A DNA stretch of 64,000 nucleotides from Streptomyces sp. NBC_01232 (GTDB taxonomy: Bacteria; Actinomycetota; Actinomycetes; Streptomycetales; Streptomycetaceae). Positions 35,935 through 44,603 of this stretch are shown piece after piece. The first letter of the stretch is position 1. Each line of letters begins with the position of its first letter. The notes beneath the pieces were generated by a model, which saw nothing but the letters and a program-made list of their open reading frames with translations, searched no databases and was not told where the DNA came from. Location of the stretch: NCBI RefSeq assembly GCF_035989885.1, contig NZ_CP108518.1, forward strand, positions 1,674,001-1,738,000, given 5' to 3'. The translations under genes were made by a program, and so were the position numbers.

Positions 35935-37084
35935 AGCCCCCGAACAGCACCGCCTGCGCGGCCTCCCGGGCCGCCAGTTCCGCCCCCGCCAGGACCGCGG
36001 GGTCGCCCAGGGTCGTGGCGCGGATCTCCGTCGGGACCGGGGTCAGTTTCGCCAGTCGCTCGGCGACGCGGGCCGCCAGGGCGGGGCCGCCCGCGCGTCC
36101 GAGTTCGCCCGCCAGGACCACGCAGCCCGGGTCCAGGATCGCCGCGGCCGCCGCCGCGCCCAGCGCGAGGCGTTCGGCCAGGGCTTCGAGGAACGGCTCG
36201 CCCGCGGCTCCGGCCACGGCCTGCTCCGCCGGGCCCGCGAAGCCGTGTGCGCGCGCCAGCGCGGTCACGGCCTCGCGGCCCACGAGTGCGTGGAATCCTC
36301 CGCCGCAGTCCGCGGCCGACGGGAGGCCGCCGGTGCCCGGCACCGGGAGGAAGCCGATCTCGCCCGCTCCGCCGGAGGCGCCCCGGCGCAGCCGGCCGTC
36401 CAGGACCACGGCCGCGCCCACGCCCGCGCCGAGCCACAGCAGGACGAAGGAGTCCAGGTCGCGGGCCACGCCCAGGCGTTGCTCGGCGAGTGCGGCCAGG
36501 TTGGTCTCGTTCTCGACGACGACCACGGCGGGCAGGCTCCGCTGCAGGGCGGTGACCAGGTCGCGGTGCCAGGCCGGCAGGCCGCTGGTGTCGCGGAGTT
36601 CGCCGGTGGCGGGGGCGACCAGGCCCGGGGCGCCTATGACGACGGTGTGCAGCTCGGCGGCGCCGGCTTCGCGCGCGGTGCGCAGCAGGGCGGCCACCGC
36701 GTCCTCGGGGGCGCCGACGGGCAGGGCGGCTTCGGCCAGGGGGCGGCCGAGGAGGTCGGTGACGACGGCGGTGACCCGGTCGGTGCGCACGTCGAGGGCG
36801 GCGAGGTGGGCGCGGTCGGCGACGATCCCGTACAGCTTGGCGTTGGGGCCGCGGCGTTGTTCGCCGGATTCTCCGGCGACTTCGATGAGTCCGGCGTCGA
36901 TGAGCCGGTCGACGAGGTCGGCGACCGAGGGGCGGGAGAGCCCCGTCATGACTTTGAGCTGGTTGGCCGTCAATGGCCCGGATTCCTGGAGGAGTCGGAG
37001 CGCGAGGCGGTCGTTGATGGCCCGGGCCGTGCTGGGCGAGGCGGGGGACGGTACCGGGGTGGGGGCAGGAGTCACGGCGCCCAT
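35933..37084 (-). CDS. ROK family transcriptional regulator
   Basis: A 383-residue repressor-type protein: N-terminal winged helix (about 15-75, LTANQLKVMTGLSRPSVADLV) and a C-terminal ROK sugar-kinase-like fold (about 85-380; VVIGAPGLVAPATGEL, ETNLAALAEQRLG, GAGVGAAVVLDGRLRRG). The usual zinc cluster CxCGxxGC is reduced to ADCGGGFHA. The ligand is probably a sugar or derivative. It is divergent from an MFS gene with a palindromic operator between them. Its TAG stop lies at the boundary of a palindromic repeat, so the very C-terminus may differ from relatives. Confidence 0.92.
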   Translation of the reverse strand: MGAVTPAPTPVPSPASPSTARAINDRLALRLLQESGPLTANQLKVMTGLSRPSVADLVDRLIDAGLIEVAGESGEQRRGPNAKLYGIVADRAHLAALDVRTDRVTAVVTDLLGRPLAEAALPVGAPEDAVAALLRTAREAGAAELHTVVIGAPGLVAPATGELRDTSGLPAWHRDLVTALQRSLPAVVVVENETNLAALAEQRLGVARDLDSFVLLWLGAGVGAAVVLDGRLRRGASGGAGEIGFLPVPGTGGLPSAADCGGGFHALVGREAVTALARAHGFAGPAEQAVAGAAGEPFLEALAERLALGAAAAAAILDPGCVVLAGELGRAGGPALAARVAERLAKLTPVPTEIRATTLGDPAVLAGAELAAREAAQAVLFGG

Positions 37085-37105
37085 CCTAGGAGTCGGGCCC
37101 GTTAT

Positions 37106-37128
37106 CTATCAGGCAGGGTCCCTGATAG
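37106..37128. promoter_or_regulatory. operator in the ROK-MFS divergent promoter
   Basis: CTATCAGG-N7-CCTGATAG is a perfect dyad. The right arm overlaps TAGTTT (37126-37131), the apparent -10 box placed 6 nt before the MFS ATG. Binding there should block the MFS promoter and probably the ROK gene as well. Confidence 0.8.
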
Positions 37129-37137
37129 TTTAATCCC

Positions 37138-38385
37138 ATGACCGGGGACACCGACCTCAGCCCGGCGCGTCTGCGCCATGCCCGCTACGCCATCGCGGCC
37201 GTCTTCTGCACCCACGGCGCCGTCACCGGCTCCTTCGCCACCCGCATCCCCTGGATCCAGGAACACGCCCAGCTCAGCCCGGGCACCCTGGGCCTGGCGC
37301 TCGCCTTCCCCGCGCTGGGCGCGGCCCTCGCGATGCCGCTGGCCGGCCGGATCAACCACTGGCTCGGCGCCCGGACCGCGCTGCGGGTGCTGCTCACGCT
37401 GTGGACCCTCTCGCTGATCCTGCCGAGCCTCGCCCCGACCCTGCCCACCCTGTGCTTCGTCCTCTTCGCCTACGGAGCCACCGCCGGGATGTCGGACGTG
37501 GCGATGAACGCGCTGGGCGTGGAGACGGAGAACCGGCTGGGCCACTCGATCATGTCCTCGCTGCACGGCATGTGGAGCGTGGGCGCCCTGCTCGGCTCGG
37601 CCGTCGGCACGGTCGCCGCGCACACCGGGGCCGACGCCCGGCTCCACCACCTGATCGCCGCCCTGGCCCTGACGGCGCTCGGACTGATCGCCGCACAGGG
37701 GGTGCTGGACCTGAGGAGCGACGAGGGCGCCACGGCGCCGCCGCACTTCGCGCTGCCTCCCAGGTCGGCGCTGCTGATCGGGGCCATCGGGTTCTGCGCG
37801 GTCTTCGCCGAGGGCGCGAGCCTGGACTGGTCGGCCGTCTACCTGCGGGACGTCCTGCACACGGACGCCGGTCTGGCGGCCGCCTCCACCACCGCATTCG
37901 CGCTGACCATGGCCGTGGCCCGCCTCGTCGGCGACCGGGTGGTGGACCGGTTCGGGCCGGTGCGCACGGTCCGGGCCGGCGGAGTGCTGGCCACCCTGGG
38001 CGGGCTGCTCGTGGTCGGGGTCCGTCATCCGGCCGGTGCGCTGGCCGGGTTCGGGCTGATCGGGCTCGGGATCGCGGTGGTGGTCCCGCTGGCCTTCGCG
38101 GCTGCGGGGCGCAGCGGGCCGGCCCCGGCGCAGGCCATCGCCGGTGTCGCGACGATCACGTACACCTCGGGGCTGATCGCGCCGTCGGCGATCGGCGCGG
38201 TGGCGGACGCGACCTCGCTGGTGGTGTCCTTCGGGCTGGTCACCCTGCTGTCGTTCGCGCTGGTCGTGGGTGCCGCGGTACTGCGCCAGGGGCCCGCGGT
38301 GGGGCAGGCTGGGGGCGATCCCGGCGGGGCCACGGGGAAGCCCGGTTCCCCCGGCCTCGACGAACCTGCACAAACCCGGCCGTAA
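37138..38385 (+). CDS. MFS transporter under ROK control
   Basis: A 415-residue transporter with 12 predicted helices, YbjJ/FucP-like. The N-terminal CTHGAVTGSFATRIPWIQEH is typical of the YbjJ group, and NALGVETENRLGHSIMSSLHG in helix 4-5 is conserved in it. The C-terminal tail is Gly/Pro-rich. Substrate unknown; the ROK partner suggests a sugar or sugar-like compound. Leaderless expression is likely from the TAGTTT box 6 nt before the ATG. Confidence 0.92.
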   Translation: MTGDTDLSPARLRHARYAIAAVFCTHGAVTGSFATRIPWIQEHAQLSPGTLGLALAFPALGAALAMPLAGRINHWLGARTALRVLLTLWTLSLILPSLAPTLPTLCFVLFAYGATAGMSDVAMNALGVETENRLGHSIMSSLHGMWSVGALLGSAVGTVAAHTGADARLHHLIAALALTALGLIAAQGVLDLRSDEGATAPPHFALPPRSALLIGAIGFCAVFAEGASLDWSAVYLRDVLHTDAGLAAASTTAFALTMAVARLVGDRVVDRFGPVRTVRAGGVLATLGGLLVVGVRHPAGALAGFGLIGLGIAVVVPLAFAAAGRSGPAPAQAIAGVATITYTSGLIAPSAIGAVADATSLVVSFGLVTLLSFALVVGAAVLRQGPAVGQAGGDPGGATGKPGSPGLDEPAQTRP

Positions 38386-38395
38386 TATGTCGACC

Positions 38396-38429
38396 GGCCG
38401 CAGCGGCACGTACCCCGTGCGCTGCGGCC
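38396..38429 (+). terminator. stem-loop between the MFS and uracil permease genes
   Basis: GGCCGCAGCGGCAC pairs with GTGCGCTGCGGCC, one base bulged, loop GTACCCC. No T-run follows. Confidence 0.65.
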
Positions 38430-38485
38430 TCGATGTGTGAGCGGCCGGATTCTCGCGGCAGCCGTCCGGAGAAGAGGAGTGGAAC

Positions 38486-39880
38486 ATGGGCCTCGGCGTG
38501 GGCTGGACCCTGCACGGAGACGGGCGGACTCCCGCCCCCGGCGCGGTGGTCCGGCCGGAGGAGCGGCTGTCGTGGCCGCGGACCGCCGGGCTGGGCGCCC
38601 AGCACGTCGTGGCGATGTTCGGCGCGAGTTTCGTCGCTCCGGTCCTGATGGGCCTGGACCCGAACCTGGCCATCATGATGTCCGGCATCGCGACGGTGAT
38701 CTTCCTCCTCGCGACGCGCGGCCGGGTCCCCTCCTACCTGGGCTGCTCGCTGTCCTTCGTCGGGGTCGCGGCGGCGATCCGGGCCGCGGGCGGGGACAGC
38801 GCGGTGGTCACGGGCGCCGTCTTCGTCGTCGGCGTGGCCCTGTTCCTGGCCGGTCTGGCCGTCCAGCGGTTCGGCGCCCGCGTCATCCACGCGACGATGC
38901 CGCCGGTGGTGACGGGCGCGGTGGTGATGCTGATCGGCTTCAACCTGGCGCCGGTGACAGCGAGCACGTACTGGCCGCAGGACCAGTGGACGGCGCTGCT
39001 GACCATGCTGTTCACGGGAGCGGCCGTGGTCTGCCTGCGCGGCTTCTGGTCGCGCATCGCGATCTTCCTCGGGCTGCTCTTCGGGTACGGGATCTCCTGG
39101 ATCTTCGACCTGGCCTTCGGCAAGATCCACTCGACGGTGGGCGGGGAGGCGGCCGTCGACCACTGGCGACTGGACCTCTCCGCGGTCGCCAAGGCCGACT
39201 GGATCGGACTCCCGTCCTTCCACGCGCCCGCCTTCGAGTGGTCGGCGATCCTGATCGCGCTGCCCGTGGTGATCGCGCTGATCGCCGAGAACGCCGGGCA
39301 CATCAAGGCTGTCGGCGAGATGACCGGCGACCCGCTCGACGACAAGCTGGGTACGGCCATCGCGGCGGACGGCGCGGCATCCATGCTGTCCACGGCGGTC
39401 GGCGGTCCGCCGAACACCACCTACTCCGAGAACATCGGTGTGATGGCGGCGACCCGGGTCTACTCCACGGCGGCCTACTGGGCGGCCGCGGGCTTCGCGC
39501 TCCTGTTCGGGCTGTGCCCCAAGTTCGGCGCGATCGTCGCCGCGATCCCGGGCGGGGTGCTCGGCGGCATCACCGTCATCCTCTACGGGATGATCGGCCT
39601 GCTCGGCGCCCAGATCTGGATCAGCGGCGGGGTGGACCTGCGCAATCCGCTGAACCTCGTGCCGGCCGCGGCGGGCATCATCATCGGTGTCGGCGGCGTG
39701 ACGCTGCAGATCACCGACACCTTCGAGCTGGGCGGCATCGCGCTGGGCACGATCGTGGTGATCACCGGCTACCACGCACTGCGGTTCCTCGCCCCCGCGC
39801 ACCTCAAGCAGGAGCCCCTGCTCGACGAGGGCACCTCCGACTACGACGACTCGGGGGAGGGCGAGGACAAGCCCCGTTGA
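38486..39880 (+). CDS. uracil-xanthine permease (NCS2 family)
   Basis: A 464-residue permease with about 14 membrane segments importing uracil or a purine base with protons. Family marks: GAQHVVAMFGASFVAPVLMG in helix 1, YLGCSLSFVGVAAAI, the nucleobase-binding helix IAENAGHIKAVGEMTG and the signature GGPPNTTYSENIGVMAATRV (Glu of TYSENIG). The charged C-terminal tail is cytoplasmic. AAGAGGAG lies before the ATG. Which base is carried cannot be told. Confidence 0.95.
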   Translation: MGLGVGWTLHGDGRTPAPGAVVRPEERLSWPRTAGLGAQHVVAMFGASFVAPVLMGLDPNLAIMMSGIATVIFLLATRGRVPSYLGCSLSFVGVAAAIRAAGGDSAVVTGAVFVVGVALFLAGLAVQRFGARVIHATMPPVVTGAVVMLIGFNLAPVTASTYWPQDQWTALLTMLFTGAAVVCLRGFWSRIAIFLGLLFGYGISWIFDLAFGKIHSTVGGEAAVDHWRLDLSAVAKADWIGLPSFHAPAFEWSAILIALPVVIALIAENAGHIKAVGEMTGDPLDDKLGTAIAADGAASMLSTAVGGPPNTTYSENIGVMAATRVYSTAAYWAAAGFALLFGLCPKFGAIVAAIPGGVLGGITVILYGMIGLLGAQIWISGGVDLRNPLNLVPAAAGIIIGVGGVTLQITDTFELGGIALGTIVVITGYHALRFLAPAHLKQEPLLDEGTSDYDDSGEGEDKPR

Positions 39881-39955
39881 CGGGGTTTCGCCCGAACCGG
39901 GGAAGCGTACGGCCAAGTTCCCCGGATCCGCGTCGGCGCCTGCGACTCTGCCCCC

Positions 39956-40717
39956 ATGGAAGCGGTGCTGGCGCGGATGCGCGCCCTGGAGGAGCGGCTC
40001 CCGCCGCAGGACGGTGTCGCCGTCTTCAACCGGGTCTACCTGACGGTGACGGAGACCCTGCACCGGCGGATCGAGCACGGGGGGTTCCCGGCGCCCCGGC
40101 GGGCGGAGACCCTCAGCGTGCGGTTCGCGGAACGGTACCTGACGGCGGTGGAGGCGGACCGGGCACCGGCCTGCTGGCGCCCCCTGCTGCAGTACCGCCG
40201 CCACCCCGGGATCCGGCCGCTCCAGCACGCACTGGCCGGGATCAACGCGCACATCGGCCATGACCTGGCGCTCGCCGTGGTGGCCACGTGCGGTGAGCTG
40301 GACTGCGAACCCCGCGCCCTGGAGGCGGACTTCGACCGGGTCGGCGACACCCTGGTCTCGCTGGAGGAGCACATCCGGGAGGACCTGATGCCGGGCCCGG
40401 ACCTGCTGGAGATCGCCGACCCGCTGACGCACCTGGTCGGCTCGTGGAGCCTGGAGCGCGCCCGGGCCGGGGCCTGGTCGGCGGCCCGGCTGCTGTGGAC
40501 GCTGCGCCGGGTGCCGGAACTGGCCGAGGAGTTCACGGACTCCCTCGACTCGGGCGTGGGCCTGGTGGGCCGCTGTCTGCTGACCCCGGCGCCCGGGCCG
40601 CTGCCGTCCACGGTCCGGGGCCCGGCACCACGAACGCACGACGCCGCGCCGCCCCACGGCACCCCTTGGGGCCGGCGTCCCCTTTCACTACGCTCTGCTC
40701 AATGGCAGCAAGAATGA
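39956..40717 (+). CDS. DUF5995 family protein
   Basis: A 253-residue, mostly helical soluble protein. The N-terminal two thirds contain the family signature: PPQDGVAVFNRVYLTVTETL and later HALAGINAHIGHDLALAVV, with conserved Asn, His and Asp that could bind metal. The last 45 residues are Pro/Arg-rich and overlap the next gene by 16 nt in another frame, so this tail may be lineage-specific. No signal peptide. Function unknown. Confidence 0.85.
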   Translation: MEAVLARMRALEERLPPQDGVAVFNRVYLTVTETLHRRIEHGGFPAPRRAETLSVRFAERYLTAVEADRAPACWRPLLQYRRHPGIRPLQHALAGINAHIGHDLALAVVATCGELDCEPRALEADFDRVGDTLVSLEEHIREDLMPGPDLLEIADPLTHLVGSWSLERARAGAWSAARLLWTLRRVPELAEEFTDSLDSGVGLVGRCLLTPAPGPLPSTVRGPAPRTHDAAPPHGTPWGRRPLSLRSAQWQQE

Positions 40718-40986
40718 GTGAGCAGAACCGCACCGTCCCCGACTGGTTTCGTTCAGGTCCACAGCTTTACCGGTCATTGCTGGACCTTGCGGCATGGCAC
40801 CCGGAGGCGACGGAGATCGCCACCTCCCCCACCGTTCCGAGCGACTTCGCCGCGGAGACGATGCTGGACTTCCTGTCCGACGAGCTGATGCGGACCGGCT
40901 TCACCGACGACTGGGCGGTGACGGCGCACGGGCAGGAGATCGAGGACCTGATCGATGTGTTCAACACGATCGCACAGCCCGGCTGA
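40702..40986 (+). CDS. small conserved hypothetical protein
   Basis: A 94-residue acidic protein, MAARMSEQNRTV..., with a compact helical body (SGPQLYRSLLDLAAWHPEAT, LIDVFNTIAQPG). TACGCT at 40689-40694 lies 7 nt before the ATG at 40702, pointing to a leaderless message; a second ATG is at 40714. It overlaps the end of the DUF5995 gene. No domain recognised. Confidence 0.72.
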   Translation: MAARMSEQNRTVPDWFRSGPQLYRSLLDLAAWHPEATEIATSPTVPSDFAAETMLDFLSDELMRTGFTDDWAVTAHGQEIEDLIDVFNTIAQPG

Positions 40987-41091
40987 CACCTCCATGGACC
41001 GGGAGCCGTGGCCGCGGCGGGCCCATGAGAACGGGCCGTCCCCGCGCTGCCCGCGCGGGAACGGCCCGTGGCCCTGGGTGCCCCGGAGGGG

Positions 41092-42789
41092 TCAGTCCTC
41101 GGGGAGTTCGACCGGGGCGATCTCGTCGTAGACGTCGCCCGGGCCCGGGTTGGTGGAGTCGGTGGTGCCGCCGAGGTGGTGCATGACGCCCCAGACGGCG
41201 TTGAGGGCGGTCTGGACCGCGCCCTCGGCCCAGCCGGCCGTCCAGGAGATGTCGTCACCGGCGAGGAAGATGCCGCGCTTGTCCTCGGGGAGGCGGTCCT
41301 GCATGAAGTGCGTGAACAGACGGCGCTGGTAGCGGTAGTGGCCGGGGAGGTTGGCCTTGAACGCGCCCATGAAGTAGGGCTCGTCCTCCCACGAGACGGT
41401 GACCGGGTTGCCGATGATGTGGCGGCGGATGTCGACCTTGGGGTAGATCTCGCCGAGGGACTTCAGCATGACCTCCATCCGCTCGTTCGCGGACAGCGGC
41501 AGCCACTTCAGGCTGTCGTCGCACCAGGTGTACGACAGGCAGATGACGGCCGGCTTGTCGGGGCCGTTGTCCAGCAGGTAGGTGCCGCGGGTCATGCGGT
41601 CGGTCAGCGTCATCGACATGACGTCGCGGCCGGTCTCCTCGTCCTTGTCCAGCCAGAACGGCCGGTCGACGGGGACGAACAGCTTGGACGACTCCATGTA
41701 GTGGGTGCGCTCGATCGCCGTCCAGTGGTCGATCGGGAACAGCGTGTCGTCGCACTCGATCTTCGACAGCAGCATCCACGACTGGGCCGTGAAGATCGCG
41801 GCGCGGTACGTGCGGATGTCGCCGGAGGAGTCGGTGACCGTGATGCGGTTGCCGGCCGTGCGGTGCAGGCGGGTGACCGCCGGGCGCGGGGTGCCGCCGT
41901 GCAGGGAGGACAGCGAGGTGCCCTGGGCCCAGTGCACGATCTTCTCCGGCTCGCGCTCCCACAGGCGCAGCGGCAGCTGCTGCGAGCCGCCGACGATGCC
42001 GCGGTGGTGGTCGTCGGCCTCGGTGTAGACGACGCGCAGGATCTCCAGGATGGAGTTCGGGAAGTCGGTGTCCCAGCCGCCCGTGCCGAAGCCGACCTGG
42101 CCGAAGATCTCGCGCTTGCGGAAGGACTTGAAGGCCTCGGACTTGCAGAGGAAGCCGTAGAAGGTCTCGTCGTCGAGCTTCTCGACGAGCTTGGCCCAGA
42201 TCTCGCGGATGCGCGGGACGTCCCGCTCGCGCATCGCGGTGTTCATGTCGGAGAAGTCGGCGCCCTCGTCGAGGCAGGCGTTCCACGCGGCGGACACGTC
42301 GCGGTAGATCTGCGGGAGGTCCGCGATCGTCTCGGCGTAGTGCGACTCGCCCTTGAGGTCGACGACCGTCGAGGGGGTGGACTCGGCCAGCGGGTTCGGG
42401 AAGGGCTCCGTGACCAGGCCGACGAGGTCGATGTAGTGCTGCAGGGCCGTGGAGGAGGGCGGGAAGCGCATGGCGCCCATCTCGGCGGTGAGGCCCTCGG
42501 TCTCGGCGCCCTCGAAGCCGACGGTGCGCAGGCGGCCACCGATCTGGTCGGCCTCGTAGACGACGGGCTTCAGGCCCATCTTCATGAGCTCGTAGGCCGA
42601 GATGATCCCGGACAGCCCGCCGCCGATCACGGCGACCTCGGTACCGAGCTCGGTCGCCGGTATCTGGCCGAGGCCCGCCGGGTGGGCGAGGAAGTCGTCG
42701 TACGCGTACGGGAAGTCCGGACCGAACATGGTGATCGGCGGCTGTCCGTCGCTGTGCGGGACGGCGGTGGTGGGCACCGTGGACGTCAT
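41092..42789 (-). CDS. flavin amine/amino-acid oxidase, possible aromatic amino-acid 2-monooxygenase
   Basis: A 565-residue FAD enzyme. The dinucleotide fold reads EVAVIGGGLSGIISAYEL (about 51-68) followed by VVYEADQIGGRLRT; the second FAD block is GIFLAGDDISWTAGWAEGAV near residue 525. The N-terminal extension of about 50 residues and total length fit tryptophan/phenylalanine 2-monooxygenases and L-amino-acid oxidases better than ordinary monoamine oxidases. A 2-monooxygenase makes an amide, and the next gene upstream encodes an amidase-type hydrolase, which supports that reading. It follows that gene by 42 bp on the minus strand; AAGGAG lies upstream of the ATG. The exact substrate is not proven. 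Confidence 0.88.
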   Translation of the reverse strand: MTSTVPTTAVPHSDGQPPITMFGPDFPYAYDDFLAHPAGLGQIPATELGTEVAVIGGGLSGIISAYELMKMGLKPVVYEADQIGGRLRTVGFEGAETEGLTAEMGAMRFPPSSTALQHYIDLVGLVTEPFPNPLAESTPSTVVDLKGESHYAETIADLPQIYRDVSAAWNACLDEGADFSDMNTAMRERDVPRIREIWAKLVEKLDDETFYGFLCKSEAFKSFRKREIFGQVGFGTGGWDTDFPNSILEILRVVYTEADDHHRGIVGGSQQLPLRLWEREPEKIVHWAQGTSLSSLHGGTPRPAVTRLHRTAGNRITVTDSSGDIRTYRAAIFTAQSWMLLSKIECDDTLFPIDHWTAIERTHYMESSKLFVPVDRPFWLDKDEETGRDVMSMTLTDRMTRGTYLLDNGPDKPAVICLSYTWCDDSLKWLPLSANERMEVMLKSLGEIYPKVDIRRHIIGNPVTVSWEDEPYFMGAFKANLPGHYRYQRRLFTHFMQDRLPEDKRGIFLAGDDISWTAGWAEGAVQTALNAVWGVMHHLGGTTDSTNPGPGDVYDEIAPVELPED

Positions 42790-42831
42790 GGGGGTACGTC
42801 TCCTTGCGGCAGGGCTGGGGGAAGAGAGGTC

Positions 42832-43632
42832 TTAGACGAGGGAGGCGTAGAGCCCGGGTCGCCGGTCGCGCAGGTACGGGTTGTTCTCGCGCGAGGCGGA
42901 CAGCAGCTCGGGATCGGCCTCGCCGAACACCAGCTCCTCGCCGCGGCCGGCCCGGGTCCGGGTGACCCCGTCGGGGCTCGCCAGGCAGCTGAGTCCGACG
43001 AACTCGAACTCGCCTTCCGGACCGGTGCGGTTGACGTACGCGATGTACATCTGGTTCTCGAAGGCCCTTACGGGCACCAGCTGTTCGGCGACGAACTGGA
43101 ACGGGTGCATCTGCGCGGTCGGCACCAGGAGGAGGTCGGTGCCGGCGAGCGCGTGCGCCCGGACGTTCTCGGGGAACTCCACGTCGTAGCAGATCATGAT
43201 GCCGATGCGGAGGCCGTTCAGGTCCGCCTGGACGACGGGGACGTCGCCGGGGGTGAAGGCGTCCTGTTCGAAGCAGCCGAAGAGGTGGGTCTTGCGGTAG
43301 TTCGCCAGCGCCGCGCCGTCGGGGCCGATGAGCTGGGCGGCGTTGTAGACGACGCCGTCCGCGCTCTCCGGGTAGCCGTAGAGGACGGCGACCCCGTGGC
43401 GGCGGGCGATCTCGCCGATGGCCCGGGCGGCGGCGCCGTCGGCCGGTTCGGCGAGACCGGGGATGTCCTGGAGGTCCAGCGCGTAGCCGGTCAGGAACAT
43501 CTCCGAGGTCACGAGCAGCCCGGCCCCGCTCTGTGCGGCGCGCGCCGCTGCCTCGTCGAGCGCCTTGAGGTTCTCGGCGGTGTCGCCGAGAACTCCGGAG
43601 CTCTGGAGGAGGGCGGTGCGCAGCGGGGGCAT
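42832..43632 (-). CDS. nitrilase-superfamily amidohydrolase (carbon-nitrogen hydrolase)
   Basis: A 266-residue enzyme with the complete catalytic triad Glu44 (VTSEMFLTGY), Lys114 (NYRKTHLFG) and Cys148 (MICYDVEFPE). It belongs to the amidase/omega-amidase-like branches rather than true nitrilases, judging from the CYDVEFPE motif and the length. It is the first gene of a two-gene operon with the flavin oxidase, so hydrolysis of an amide such as indole-3-acetamide or phenylacetamide to the acid is a coherent role. Promoter TTGTCC-N18-TACCGT lies at plus 43670-43699 with the three-site operator array just upstream of it. Confidence 0.93.
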   Translation of the reverse strand: MPPLRTALLQSSGVLGDTAENLKALDEAAARAAQSGAGLLVTSEMFLTGYALDLQDIPGLAEPADGAAARAIGEIARRHGVAVLYGYPESADGVVYNAAQLIGPDGAALANYRKTHLFGCFEQDAFTPGDVPVVQADLNGLRIGIMICYDVEFPENVRAHALAGTDLLLVPTAQMHPFQFVAEQLVPVRAFENQMYIAYVNRTGPEGEFEFVGLSCLASPDGVTRTRAGRGEELVFGEADPELLSASRENNPYLRDRRPGLYASLV

Positions 43633-43709
43633 GGGCTACCTCTGTGACAGGCGGGGTGGGGGTCATAAAACGGTACGTTCGCCCGTTCGACCCGGACAAG
43701 CCGTGAGCG

Positions 43710-43770
43710 TTGCGCTCCGCGCATCGATTCGTTGCGTGTTCCACCAGTGGCGCGGCGATTCGTTGCGCGG
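43710..43770 (-). promoter_or_regulatory. operator array of the oxidase-amidase operon (AsnC/Lrp candidate)
   Basis: Three TTGCG sites at 43710, 43732 and 43763. The second and third share CGATTCGTTGCG (43725-43736 and 43756-43767); the first is part of TTGCGC-TCC-GCGCAT. The array lies 11 bp upstream of the -35 box (TTGTCC, plus 43694-43699). Spacings of 22 and 31 bp are two and three helical turns. The same motif occurs at 47.5 kb before the permease-AsnC operon. Confidence 0.65.
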
Positions 43771-43798
43771 GGTGCCGCGAAGGTCCCGGCGGGCCCTT

Positions 43799-44197
43799 TT
43801 ACGAGCCCGTGCGGAAGGCGGGGTGGGCGGCCAGGAAGCCGAGGTCGTCGAGGATGTCGGGGGTGTGGTCGGAGACGACGCGGCCGCTCCAGGTGTCGAC
43901 GAGGGCAGGGACGGTCAGGGCACCGTCGAAGTGGTGGCCGGTGGCCTCGTAGGCCAGCCGCAGCGCGGTGTACTCGGCCGCGCGGGGGTCCGTACCGAGG
44001 ACGGTGGCGGTGATCGAGTCCGCGAGGCCCAGAGCGGTGAGGGCGGCGGTCACGCGCAGGGAGCGGGGACAGCCGGCGCAGAGGTAGAGGTGGTAGCGGT
44101 GCGGGACGGGTGAGAACCCGGCTCCGATGCGGCCGCGCGGGGCGGGCGCCGGGCCGGTGCGGGGCAGCACGGTGCGGGGCAGGACGGTGTGCGACAT
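43799..44197 (-). CDS. short glutathione-transferase-like (ECM4/Xi-class N-terminal) protein
   Basis: A 132-residue protein whose centre RYHLYLCAGCPRSLRVTAAL matches the thioredoxin-fold start of Xi-class glutathionyl-hydroquinone reductases (RYHLYVS-ACPWAHR). The active-site Cys-Pro is kept but Trp-Ala-His is replaced by Arg-Ser-Leu. The C-terminal helical domain (about 180 residues) is absent, and the reading frame closes with a normal stop. Streptomyces lacks glutathione, so the partner thiol would be different. It may be a stand-alone domain rather than a decayed gene. ATG start. Confidence 0.7.
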   Translation of the reverse strand: MSHTVLPRTVLPRTGPAPAPRGRIGAGFSPVPHRYHLYLCAGCPRSLRVTAALTALGLADSITATVLGTDPRAAEYTALRLAYEATGHHFDGALTVPALVDTWSGRVVSDHTPDILDDLGFLAAHPAFRTGS

Positions 44198-44603
44198 GAC
44201 TCTCCTGGGGTGGAGGACAACACGGCTGGGCCCCGGGCGGCGCGGTGCGCGCGCCCGGTCCGGGTCACTCGTCGGTGGGAGGGGTCAGCCGCGCGGGCCG
44301 AATGCGCTGCACACCCGCAGGAGGTCGATGTGCAGGCGCCGGGTGAGCCATCGGCTGCGCAGGGCCCTGGGGCGCGGGTACGGATGCGGGTACGAGCGGG
44401 GGTGCGGTTGCGCCGTAGCGCCGGTGTTCACGTCCACCCACCCCCCGTCCTGTCCTCGGCCGCCCCCGACCGGTGCTGGTTAGGCTTCCCGGTGGCGGGC
44501 CGTGTCCGTCGTGGCCGTCCCCCGCAGTCTCGTGGCGGCGCCGGGGGCCGTCAAGAAGGCGGTCACGACCCGGACGCCGCCCCACGGAAGGAGTTCCGCA
44601 CCC
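44198..44603. other. divergent intergenic region, no gene seen
   Basis: These 406 bases separate the GST-like and GNAT genes. TAGGCT at 44481-44486 is a possible -10 box for the GNAT gene, giving a leader of about 110 nt. No credible reading frame, RNA or operator was recognised. Confidence 0.4.
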
